Source of the DNA: Dioscorea cayenensis subsp. rotundata
Taxonomy: Eukaryota; Streptophyta; Magnoliopsida; Dioscoreales; Dioscoreaceae
Reading direction: 5' to 3'
NCBI RefSeq assembly: GCF_009730915.1
Contig: NC_052475.1
Span: forward strand, 4,092,001-4,156,000
DNA: 64,000 nt
Position numbers and translations under genes: made by a program. A model generated the notes under the pieces. That model made no database searches. It was not told where the DNA came from and saw only the letters and a list, made by a program, of their open reading frames with translations. Numbering within the stretch: position 1 is the stretch's first letter; the number at the start of each line of letters is the position of its first letter. This document shows positions 10,393 through 21,553 of this stretch, in pieces.

Positions 10393-11392
10393 NNNNNNNN
10401 NNNNNNNNNNNNNNNNNNNNNNNNNNNNNNNNNNNNNNNNNNNNNNNNNNNNNNNNNNNNNNNNNNNNNNNNNNNNNNNNNNNNNNNNNNNNNNNNNNNN
10501 NNNNNNNNNNNNNNNNNNNNNNNNNNNNNNNNNNNNNNNNNNNNNNNNNNNNNNNNNNNNNNNNNNNNNNNNNNNNNNNNNNNNNNNNNNNNNNNNNNNN
10601 NNNNNNNNNNNNNNNNNNNNNNNNNNNNNNNNNNNNNNNNNNNNNNNNNNNNNNNNNNNNNNNNNNNNNNNNNNNNNNNNNNNNNNNNNNNNNNNNNNNN
10701 NNNNNNNNNNNNNNNNNNNNNNNNNNNNNNNNNNNNNNNNNNNNNNNNNNNNNNNNNNNNNNNNNNNNNNNNNNNNNNNNNNNNNNNNNNNNNNNNNNNN
10801 NNNNNNNNNNNNNNNNNNNNNNNNNNNNNNNNNNNNNNNNNNNNNNNNNNNNNNNNNNNNNNNNNNNNNNNNNNNNNNNNNNNNNNNNNNNNNNNNNNNN
10901 NNNNNNNNNNNNNNNNNNNNNNNNNNNNNNNNNNNNNNNNNNNNNNNNNNNNNNNNNNNNNNNNNNNNNNNNNNNNNNNNNNNNNNNNNNNNNNNNNNNN
11001 NNNNNNNNNNNNNNNNNNNNNNNNNNNNNNNNNNNNNNNNNNNNNNNNNNNNNNNNNNNNNNNNNNNNNNNNNNNNNNNNNNNNNNNNNNNNNNNNNNNN
11101 NNNNNNNNNNNNNNNNNNNNNNNNNNNNNNNNNNNNNNNNNNNNNNNNNNNNNNNNNNNNNNNNNNNNNNNNNNNNNNNNNNNNNNNNNNNNNNNNNNNN
11201 NNNNNNNNNNNNNNNNNNNNNNNNNNNNNNNNNNNNNNNNNNNNNNNNNNNNNNNNNNNNNNNNNNNNNNNNNNNNNNNNNNNNNNNNNNNNNNNNNNNN
11301 NNNNNNNNNNNNNNNNNNNNNNNNNNNNNNNNNNNNNNNNNNNNNNNNNNNNNNNNNNNNNNNNNNNNNNNNNNNNNNNNNNNNNNNNNNNN
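10393..11392. other. Assembly gap of 1,000 N
   Basis: Exactly 1,000 N, which looks like a fixed-size scaffold gap rather than a measured distance. It begins inside a duplicated transposon segment, a usual place for assemblies to break. Confidence 0.99.
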
Positions 11393-11808
11393 TTAATTTA
11401 CTTTAATATATAAACTCGTAGCGTCACCACAGGTCTCCCACATTAGTTATATATTAATCTTAACTAACAATACACAAATCTCTCTCATGCTGCCATTTGA
11501 CACCTTCTAATTGTAGTTTAGTGGGTCCCACACCAACCCACCATCCCCCTCTCAATACATATATATAATATTAATTATAATATATATATATATATCTACC
11601 ATTATATTATATACTTATCTCTTTGTTTTTTAATTTTGTTTTAATTGTTTTTTATTATTTTTCATATATATATATATATATATAGACATAAACATGATTT
11701 TGTATATTTTAATGTTTTTAATTTTGTTTTCATTATTTTTCATCTATATAAATAATATTGGTGTTTGTGCTTTTTTTTTTGTATTTTTTGTTAATTGATT
11801 TAAAAAAA

Positions 11809-12601
11809 GAGTAATGCTATTCGTCCCGATAAAATTACCCGATTTCATAGCCCGAACCATGTGGATGCTTCACGTGATTTCATTTTCTCTCTCCTATGCA
11901 CACAATGAAAAAAAAAATTCACCCGTTCAAAGCCCTACCCCATCTTCATCTCTCGCCTTGTCTTTCCCTCCGCTTCGGCTGACAAAACTCCGTTGACGAC
12001 GACAACGAAGAAGATGAAGATGAAGAGGAATACGTTGGAGATCGCTCCGGTGAGGCCTGCTTCCCTCCCACGGATGGCGCTGACGCCGTGGCCGCATCCT
12101 TGGCTATGATTCTCAGCGGGAAGTTAAGCAACGCTTGCGACCCTCGCATCCAAAACGGCGCCCAATCATACGCCATCGCTGCATCCTCCGTCGTCTCGCC
12201 GGATCCCTAATCTCCTCCGCGAATTTCCCCCATGATCTCTATCTCACTCTTCTACAGTGTTTCTCCTTCGTCGGCACCAGCGCCTCTAGAAACACCTCCT
12301 CCACCACCGGTTTGATCTTGACCTCCGGCACCGTAGCACCATCAAGGACCCATCCATTGCTGAAGGCATCGTGGAGGAACCCAAGGATGACCATGTCATC
12401 AGAGTCGTCGGCACGGAACTAGAGCTCACCCAGTGCTCTCTGACGATGCTCCCGAAGCTCGCTGTCCGATTATAGTAATTTGAAGGAGAGAAAGCGAAGG
12501 AAGAAGATAGTGAGTAAGAGAGAGAAAATAAGATGACCTGTAGCATCCACGTGGTTCGGGCAATGAAATCGGGAACTTTATCGGGACAAATAGCATTACT
12601 C
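11809..12601. mobile_element. Small MULE (Pack-MULE-like) with ~90-bp TIRs and 9-bp target duplication
   Basis: The left end starts GAGTAATGCTATTCGTCCCG. The right end is its reverse complement with few changes, and the inverted match extends for about 90 bases, to the CATTTTCTCTCTC region. A perfect 9-bp direct repeat TTAAAAAAA flanks it (11800-11808 and 12602-12610), the Mutator superfamily length. The interior (about 11940-12475) is GC-rich, unlike its surroundings, and looks like former coding sequence. No transposase is present. The element sits inside a Helitron-like unit, so it is the younger insertion. Confidence 0.85.
11990..12212 (+). pseudogene. Coding-like GC-rich insert inside the small MULE, source gene not recognised
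   Basis: One frame is open from an acidic Asp/Glu tract near 11994 ([12 protein letters not shown]) through a segment with Ala-rich parts and [20 protein letters not shown], and ends at a TAA near 12208. The base composition and open frame suggest a captured exon. I do not recognise the parent gene. Other frames also contain open stretches (12135-12422), so the true frame is not certain. Confidence 0.4.
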
Positions 12602-14030
12602 TTAAAAAAAATGATTTGTATCATAAGATGAAGCCCGTAGCACAAGCACGGGCATTGATACTAAATATAATATTAATCTTAATTAATATTACACAGAATT
12701 CCTCTTATGATGCTGTTTGACACCTTCTAATTGGTTTTTTTAGTTGAGTGGTCCTATACCAACCCACCATCCCCTCTCAATACATATATGATATTAATAT
12801 ATTATATACTTTTTTTTTTTTTAATTTTGTTTTAATTGTTTCTCATGCATATATAAATATAGACATGATTTTGTATATTTTTACTCATTTTTTTCATATT
12901 ATTTTTTTCACATACATATATATGATTTTTTTTTTGTATTTTAATTGTAAAATAATAAAATAAATATATAGATAAATTGTTTTTTAATTTAATTTTTATT
13001 GTTTTTCATATATCTATATATGATTTTTTTTATTTGTATATTATATTATTTATTATTTATTTGATTAAATTTATCAGATAAGATTAGTGTTTGGTTAGTT
13101 TTTCACATTTTCTTAAGTGATTTTATTTTTTTAAAATTTATTTTTTATAATTCGCATCATTGAAAGTTATGAAACTCATAGCATAAGCATTGGTATCTAT
13201 GTTGGTATACATAATATTAATCTTAGGGATTTTATTCTTTTAAATTTGTTTGTTTTTGATTGGTCTTTTTTTTTAAAGATCCCACACCAACTCTTTCTCT
13301 CAATACAAATAATAGTATTTTTTTAAACATTGTTTTAAACAATAAAATATATAGATTTATTGTTTAATTGTCTCTCTATATATATAATATTATTTTGTTT
13401 ATTTTAATAATTGTTGATTTATTTATTTTTATGTAGTTTTATTATCTCTATATATATACGGTGTTTTTTTTTATTTATATATATATATATATACGTACTA
13501 CTTAAATGCCTCTGTCATTGGCTTGATTTTGATTAATATGTATTTTATTTATTTACTTATTTTTAGTTGAGTGGATCACACATCACTCATTCACTGACCT
13601 TTTTTTTCTCTCAATACATATATGATGTTAATATTATATATTAATATCAATATATATTATACTATATTATATTATATGCTTACTAATAATAATATTTTTA
13701 TTTGTTTTAATTTTTTCCTTAATTTTTATTTTAAGTTTTTTTTATTGTTTTCATATATATATATATATATATGGACATAAACATGATTTTGTATATTTTA
13801 ATTTTCTTTTTGTTAGATATATTGTGCTTTTATTTTAATTTTATTTTTATTTTATTGTTTTTCATATATATATATATATATATATATGTTTTTGTTATTA
13901 TTTGTATTTGTTTTATTTAATTTATTTCATAATATTGGTGTTTTTTATATTTTTTTGTTAAATTATTTATTTTAAATGATTTGTATTATTAGCTAAAGCT
14001 CGTAGCGCACGCACCGATATCCACACTAGT

Positions 14031-14447
14031 ATCGGATAATTTTTTCCGAAAAAAATTCCATTGACTGACATATGGCAACAACTCATTTACATTAAATATT
14101 TTTAAATTATGAGGATCAAAATCAATAATGATCAAATACACTTAAAAAATAAAGTATTTAAACCTTATAAATGAAAACAAATCATGAAATACACTTGTTA
14201 TATCTAAAAATAAATTATAAAATTTTATAAAAAGAAAAACATTAAATGTGGGGTCCATCAATTCCAACACAGCAGTGACAGCTCACCAAAGTGGGGCCCA
14301 TAGGAAGAACCCTACAAATTTCTTTATATACTAATACTATACAACTTCTTTGATTGACACTTTCCCTTTGCAAGGACTACTACCGCCGGCTCGCCGTCCC
14401 TCTCGGAGCACCCATCAGCTGTTCGAGGAAAAGCCCCAGTGAAGAAG
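14031..14447 (+). promoter_or_regulatory. PURL promoter and first (non-coding) exon
   Basis: A TATA-like TTATATA lies at 14324-14330. About 35 bases upstream is GTGGGGCCCA (14291-14300), which contains a TGGGCC/GGCCCA core of the site II type often found in plant housekeeping promoters. A GC-richer leader follows (14350-14447), ending in GAAG before GTATAC, a likely splice donor at 14448. The sequence suggests constitutive expression. Confidence 0.5.
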
Positions 14448-15843
14448 GTATACTATTTCCGACTCAATTCTAACTCAGATGCTCTTTTTCTTCATGAATT
14501 AAGTTTGTATCTTGATCACTGGGTTGTTTTTGTTGCCTGCCATTTGCTGTGGTGAGGGAAAAGTAGGAGTTTATGATCAGCATGTTGAAAAGATTCGTTT
14601 TTTAGTTGTTGGATAGTATACATGGATTTTATAAAAGTTGAAAGTATGCTTTGAGCTTTAACCTAATATCAATGTTAGCTGTGTGTGTTGCTAGCCTTGA
14701 TTATGTGTGCAAGTTCTTTTTGAAGAAATGATTTTTTGATGATGCATGTGTATTTTTATCTCCTTTAGTGTGCGAGTTCAATTGATGAATTTGTGTGTGA
14801 GTGTCTTGTTTGTGAGTTCAGTTGAAAGGATGGCTTTTGATGCTTTTGCCTCTTCTCAATCGAGTGATTGATTTCAATTGGGGTCTTGTCTGTGTATGTG
14901 TGTTTAGTTTGAAAGTTTGAAACTTTTGATGCTTCATGGCTTTTTATCTCGTTTGAGGTTAGCACGATTGATGATTTTTTGGTCCGGGGAGTCTGAAGGC
15001 AATAAGTACTTGGGAGATGGCTTCAATTGATGAATTTGGGTTACTGAGTAGGTTAGAAGAAACCTTTGTGTAAGTCTTGTTGAAAGAATGATTTTTTTAA
15101 GCGACAGTTATTATTTATTTATTTTTATCTCATTAGATGTATGTTTAGTTAGAATTCTATAATTGAGTCAATTCATAATGCTTACATCCACTTAAGCAGT
15201 CTATTTTACATTTGAATATAGCTGGATGGGTTAGTGGTGAATTCAGCAAGATGATACTTTTCTGTTGAAACTGAAATTCTTCTTAGTTATGTTTTTCACC
15301 CCAGGAAGCTTGTTTGGTGGTTTTTTCAACTTGCGAAGGGCATTAAATGAAATTCTCTTGGTGTCTTAATCATGATCATATTCTTTTGATAGAAAGTTGG
15401 CTAATGCAGGTAGGTTATGCCTATGTTTTTACCTTTGCAAACCTTAATATTTGTTGAATCTTCCAGCTTATGTGAGGCTCCACATGTTTCTCACTCTTCA
15501 GATTTTTTGTTCATTAAGGTTGCTTTGTCTCAGTGCTTCTGTTGTGAGAAATATCTTCTATCGAATAATCCATGAATATTTTTTTTTATTTCTTGTGAAA
15601 TTCTTCCATTCATCTTTTCTTCCACAATTTACTGGAGTGGATTTCTCATTTTATTGGCTTGGGTCAAAAAGTCTGCATACCTAAATCATTGTGTCTGTCT
15701 AATTTAATGTTGAATGATTATACATGTGAAAGGTGAGTTATAGTGCAATAATATAAAGAAAAAGGTTCTGTCAATTACATATTGGGAGTTCTGAACTTTG
15801 AATTTGTAAAAATTAGCACATTGATTGCTACTCTTTTGAGCAG
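14448..15843 (+). other. Long 5'-leader intron of PURL
   Basis: The donor GTATAC at 14448 follows the GC-rich leader. The acceptor is likely TTTGAGCAG ending at 15843, eight bases before the ATG at 15851. The body is T-rich and has no ORF of interest. Leader introns of this size are common in plant housekeeping genes. An alternative acceptor lies near 15410. Confidence 0.5.
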
Positions 15844-15850
15844 CGAGCTG

Positions 15851-18800
15851 ATGGCCACTGTGGGACAAGCATCTGTGATAAAGTGGCAGTTTCAGGTAAT
15901 ATTTGACAGAAATCCTTGCTCAAAAGGCAATTTCCTCGTCTTTAGCTCTTTTGAAGGGCTGTGTTTTTACTTATGTGGTATCTTATGTTTATCCCTCCCA
16001 CCACAAATTCTTACCGTCTATCTTGTTTGATTGGTCTATCTTGTTTGATTCTTTTAAAGGGACCACGAAGACAAAGCCTTTTTCTGCGAAAGCAATCTAG
16101 TCAAATAAGGTTCCATGTATGTCGGAGAAACTCTGCTGTCAGAAGTTTGAAAGCATTTTCCAGTGAGGGGACGCCATGGATTCCAAGAGCTGTGTCTTCA
16201 AGACGTACACAGACCCCAATAGCTCAAGATTCTGATGTAGTGAAACAACCTGTTGAAATTATACACTTCTATCGGTGTCCATTATTGCAAAACAGTGCAA
16301 CTGCCGAGCTTCTCAGGAAGATTCAGCTTAAAATTTCTAGCCAAATTGTTGGGTTGAAAACGGAGCAATGTTTTAACATTGGACTGAGTTCTGAACTATC
16401 AAGTGAGAAGCTTGAAATACTCAAGTGGCTTCTAAAAGAGACATATGAGCCTGAGAACTTAACCACTGAAACCTTTCTGGATAAAGAAGAGATCAATGAA
16501 GATATCTCTACTATTTTGATTGAGGTAGGCCCACGTATGTCTTTCACCACGGCATGGTCTGCAAATGCGGTATCTATTTGCCAAGCATGCACATTGACAG
16601 AAGTGACTCGCATGGAGAGGTCAAGAAGATATCTGTTGTATTTAAAGGCTGGAAGCAATCCCCTGGAGGATAGCCAAATCAATGAGTTTGTGTCTATGAT
16701 TCATGATCGAATGACAGAGTGTGTCTATCCTAAGAAGCTCACATCATTTAAATCAACCATTGTACCTGAGGCTGTTAGCTTTGTTCCAGTTGTTGAGAGA
16801 GGAAGAAAGGCTCTGGAGGAAATCAATATGAAAATGGGTCTTGCTTTTGATGAGCATGATATTCAGTACTATACAAGTCTCTTTAGGGATGATATAAAAC
16901 GCAACCCATCAACTGTTGAGCTCTTTGATATTGCCCAATCTAATAGCGAGCATAGTAGGCATTGGTTTTTCAACGGAAAGCTTATTATAGATGGTCAGCC
17001 TATGAATAGAACCCTCATGCAGATTGTGAAGAGTACTTTGAAGGCAAATCCGAACAATTCTGTGATTGGCTTCAAAGACAACTCCAGTGCAATTAAGGGA
17101 TTTGCTGTAAATCTGCTGAGGCCAACAAAACCTGGTGCCACATCTCCCTTGTGCAGATTCAAGCATGACCTTGATATTTTATTTACCGCAGAGACTCACA
17201 ATTTTCCTTGTGCTGTTGCTCCTTATCCTGGTGCTGAAACTGGTGCTGGAGGTCGTATTAGGGACACACATGCAACAGGAAGGGGATCATTTGTCGTAGC
17301 TTCCACAGCTGGTTATTGTGTTGGTAACCTTCACATTGAAGGTTCATATGCTCCATGGGAAGATCCATCTTTTGTGTATCCTACGAACTTAGCATCGCCT
17401 TTGCAGATTCTAATTGATGCAAGTAATGGGGCATCAGACTATGGAAATAAATTTGGAGAGCCTTTAATCCAAGGTTTTACAAGAACATTTGGAATGAGGC
17501 TACCAAACGGCGAAAGACGTGAATGGCTGAAACCAATAATGTTCAGTGGAGGAATAGGCCAAATTGATCATTCTCATATAGAGAAGGGAGAACCAGATGT
17601 TGGAATGCTGGTTGTGAAGATTGGAGGTCCTGCATATCGAATTGGGATGGGTGGTGGTGCTGCTTCCAGCATGGTTAGCGGTCAGAATGATGCTGATTTG
17701 GATTTTAATGCTGTCCAGAGAGGAGATGCTGAGATGGCACAAAAACTGTACCGTGTTGTTCGTGCTTGTGCTGAAATGGGAGAAGACAACCCAATTATCA
17801 GCATCCATGATCAAGGTGCCGGTGGTAACTGTAATGTTGTGAAGGAGATTATTTATCCCAAAGGAGCTGAAATTGATATCCGAGCTATAGTTGTTGGTGA
17901 TAGTACATTGTCAGTCCTGGAGATATGGGGTGCTGAGTATCAGGAGCAGGATGCTCTTTTGGTGAAACCTGAAAGCCGGAACTTGTTGCAGTCTATTTGT
18001 GAAAGGGAAAGGGTTTCTATGGCTGTTATTGGGACGATCAGTGGCAGTGGACGAGTTGTTTTAGTGGATAAGTCATCTATTGAGCACTGTCAATCAAGTG
18101 GACTCCCTCTTCCATCTCCAGTTGTGGATCTTGAACTTGAGAAGGTTCTTGGGGACATGCCTCAGAAATGCTTTGAATTTAAGACCACAACTCCAGTTCT
18201 TACTCCCCCAGATATTGCTCCAACAACCACATTGATGGATTCACTGGAAAGGGTCTTGAGGCTTCCCTCAGTTTGCTCAAAACGCTTCCTGACAACGAAA
18301 GTGGACAGATGTGTGACAGGTCTTGTGGCACAGCAGCAGACAGTTGGAGCCTTACAACTCCCACTTGCTGATGTAGCTGTTATTGCTCAGACGCACTCCG
18401 GTCTCACCGGTGGTGCGTGTGCCATTGGGGAGCAGCCGCTGAAGAGTCTTTTGCATGCAAAGTCAATGGCACGTTTGGCTGTTGGTGAAGCATTGACAAA
18501 CCTTGTCTGGGCAAAAATTACCTCTCTTGGTGATGTCAAAGCAAGTGGGAACTGGATGTATGCAGCCAAGCTTGATGGAGAAGGTGCAGCTATGTATGAT
18601 GCTGCTACAGCCCTTTCAGAAGCCATGATTGAACTTGGTATAGCAATTGATGGGGGCAAGGACAGCCTTTCTATGGCAGCTCATGCTGGTGGTGAAATTG
18701 TCAAGGCTCCTGGAAATCTTGTCATCAGTACCTATGCTACTTGCCCTGACATTACATTGACTGTTACCCCGGACTTGAAGCTTGGAGATGATGATGTAGG

Positions 18801-20241
18801 TTTTCTAGTGCACATTGATTTAGCCAGAGGGAAACGGCGATTAGGTGGCTCTGCTCTTCTACAGTCATTCAACCAAATCGGCGATGAGTGTCCTGATCTT
18901 GATGATGTTTCCTATCTAAAGAAGGCTTTTGAAGCTGTTCAGCAACTGCTTGGCGAAAAATTGATCTACGCTGGTCATGATATCAGTGATGGTGGACTTA
19001 TAGTTAGTATCCTTGAAATGGCATTTGCGGGGAACTGTGGTGTTCAATTGCACCTAAACTCAAGGGGGTGCAGTCTTCACCAGTTACTGTTTTCAGAAGA
19101 ACTTGGTCTTATTCTTGAAGTCAGCTCAACAGATATACATTATGTCAGAGGAAAGCTTGAAAAGGCTGGTGTTTATGGGGAGGTCATTGGCCGTGTTACT
19201 GCATCACCTGTAATCGAGTTATTGGTTGATGGAACACCTCAGCTGAAAGAAGAAATGCCTTATCTGAGGGACCTATGGGAGGAAACCAGTTTTCATCTTG
19301 AGGGACTTCAGAGGTTGGCCTCTTGTGTAAAACTTGAGAAAGAAGGCCTGAGAAGCAGACAGGCACCGTCATGGGAATTATCTTTCACACCTGAATTTAC
19401 AGATGACAAATTCATGTTGGTGACTGAGAAGCCAAAAGTGGCCATCATTCGTGAGGAAGGAAGCAATGGGGACAGGGAAATGTCTGCAGCATTCTATGCT
19501 GCAGGATTTGAACCTTGGGACATCACAATGTCTGACCTGAGTGGGAAAGTTTCATTGGATCAGTTCCGCGGGCTTGCATTTGTTGGAGGTTTCAGTTATG
19601 CTGATGTACTAGATTCTGCTAAAGGTTGGTCTGCATCCATAAGGTTCAACCAGCCTTTGCTACAGCAGTTTCATGAGTTCTATAATCGGCCAGATACTTT
19701 CAGCCTTGGTGTTTGTAACGGATGCCAGCTCATGGCTCTTCTTGGATGGGTACCGGGCGCTGATGTTGGTGGTTCTCTAGGTGCTGGTGGAGACACATCA
19801 CAACCAAGATTCATTCACAATGAATCAGGTCGCTTTGAATGCCGTTTTACTAGTGTGAGGATTGGGGATTCTCCAGCTATCATGTTCAAGGGAATGCAGG
19901 GCAGTACACTGGGTGTTTGGGCTGCTCATGGTGAGGGTAGAGCATATTTTCCGGATGATGCTGTCTTGAATCAGGTTCTTGAGTCCAGCTTGGCTCCTTT
20001 GCGGTATTGTGACGATGTCGGTGGTGTCACTGAAGTTTATCCATTCAATCCCAATGGTTCACCACTAGGTGTTGCAGCCCTTTGTTCTCCTGATGGCAGG
20101 CACCTTGCTATGATGCCGCACCCCGAACGGTGCTTCATGATGTGGCAGTTTCCTTGGTATCCGGAGGGATGGAATGTCAAGAAGAAGGGTCCAAGTCCAT
20201 GGTTGAAAATGTTTCAGAATGCACGTGAATGGTGTTCTTGA
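15851..20241 (+). CDS. PURL: Phosphoribosylformylglycinamidine synthase (FGAM synthase), organelle-targeted
   Basis: The enzyme converts FGAR, glutamine and ATP to FGAM, the fourth step of purine synthesis, which runs in plant plastids and mitochondria. Exon 1 is 15851-15895 (MATVGQASVIKWQFQ). Intron 15896-16059 is in phase 0. Exon 2 runs 16060-20241, giving 1,408 residues, the usual length. The first ~80 residues are Arg/Ser-rich and poor in acidic residues, like a transit peptide. Signatures: DIAQSNSEHSRHWFF (Ser where many bacterial enzymes have Cys), THNFPCAVAPYPGAETG with GGRIRD, IHDQGAGGN, and GGKDSLSMA. The C-terminal class I amidotransferase domain has nucleophile Cys1234 in LGVCNGCQL and His1369/Glu1371 in PHPERC. 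The ATG at 15851 is preferred because an upstream reading of exon 2 alone would begin inside the intron. Nearly all coding sequence is one exon. Confidence 0.96.
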
Positions 20242-21553
20242 AACTGGTACTTCCTTTGGACTTTCATGTTTTATTGCTTCCTTTTCTTTTACAAACTGAC
20301 TTTTTTTCCCCTTTTGGATTTCAGGTTGCTGAAAGAAGGCTATTGGTTCATGTTCAGCTTTTCAATACTCCGATATACTTATTCTCTCTAATTGTTGTTA
20401 TGATTGAATGAGATTTTGTTCTCACCAGCAAATGCTTGTCATGCTTCATGGATTCAAAATATATCCTCTGTTTGCTAATAACTAGTCCAGACATGAAGCA
20501 GGGAGTTGAATGCTTGTTTCTCTGGATTCTTGAGCATATTACCAATTTTAAGTTATATAGTTAAAATTTTTCAAATCTGAGTCTTCAGATGAAAATTTTC
20601 AAGCTTAACTGCAGTGATCTCTAGAGTTGTATGCTATGATGTATTCTGTGAATGTTACTTATTATCTCATAGGATTGATTCCAATATTCTGTAATACTCC
20701 AAATTGCTTCTTTCTTCTGGGTTGCAGTTGTTGCCACATGTCATAAAGGAAGCTCCATCTGCACCCATTAAGTTGCAATCTATGACAACATTATTACAGC
20801 AGAATATGATTTTGCTGACCTTTTGACACATGGTTGTCACTGCTTGTCCAAAAATATGACATATTATACATGTTCATGGAGCTAATGTTCGACCATGTTT
20901 TAATTATTGTTTATTATTATTTTTTGTTTTTTGGTAAAGGAGAAGAATGCTCCATATGGACATTGGAAGAGGTTTCGATTAATTTGGAATGAAGACGAGA
21001 TGCACTTTTGTTTTGAACTCTGTACTGGACTTTCTCTTCTGGTTTATTCTTCTAAATTCAAGTGGAGTTCTTGCTATTCTTTCTGTTATGTTTATTTATT
21101 GTTTTTCTTATGTTGTAAATAAATTTTTGTAAGTTTCTGTTCATAATTTTCTAGTGTGATTCAATAAATCACAGTGACTTGTTAGGATTTATACTGATTC
21201 TCTCTCTCTCTCTCTCTCTGTGTGTGCCTTTTGATTGATTGCTTATTTTTCATGATTTCAATCGCCTCAAAAAAGAAGGAAAAAGAAAAAAAATGTTACA
21301 GCAGTTTTAGTGCCCAATCTCACACTGCCGGCTGCCACTAAAGAAACTTATATTTTTCTGCTCAGAGGTGAGACTTTCAGCCTTGGATTGAAGGTGTTAT
21401 TTTATTGTGCTCAGATGGTGATAATTTGTCTTAGTTTGAAAGTGCTATTTTGTTGTGCTTCTTATTAAATACTTCATTCTTTGTTTTCTAAAATTCTTTC
21501 AGGATTCTCGAAAGGAGCTAAGCTAAGGAGGAGAGTCTCATTGAACTACTGCA
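20242..21553 (+). other. PURL 3' region and upstream region of the HGSNAT-like gene
   Basis: AATAAA at 21118-21123 is a candidate polyadenylation signal, giving a long trailer. A TTTCAG near 20319-20324 and a GT near 20246 could mark a trailer intron. A (TC)n tract at about 21201-21220 lies nearer the next gene. A TTTCAG near 21497-21502 is a possible acceptor for a leader intron of the downstream gene. No coding sequence is recognised. Confidence 0.4.

Larger units (their letters stand above)
11393..14030 (+). mobile_element. Tandem Helitron-like 3' ends
   Basis: Four related junctions occur near 11413-11445, 12631-12664, 13170-13205 and 13991-14029. The clearest has a perfect hairpin (GCCCGT ... 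ACGGGC, 12633-12653) and then CTAA at 12661-12664. The last reads CCACACTAGT, with CTAG at 14026-14029 followed by T. A 3' hairpin, a short spacer, CTRR and insertion next to T are Helitron hallmarks. After most junctions the sequence restarts with the same phrase (ATAATATTAATCTT, then CACACCAACCCACCAT, then CTCTCAATACATATAT), so the units are head to tail. No 5' TC end or RepHel gene was identified, so the units are non-autonomous or truncated. Confidence 0.55.

Noticed and set aside
10373-11413. Open frame of 346 codons
   Set aside because: It is almost entirely N, so it is an artefact of the gap.
15961-16059. Upstream extension of the PURL exon 2 frame
   Set aside because: It has no reasonable start, and a clean phase-0 intron connects exon 2 to an ATG exon at 15851.
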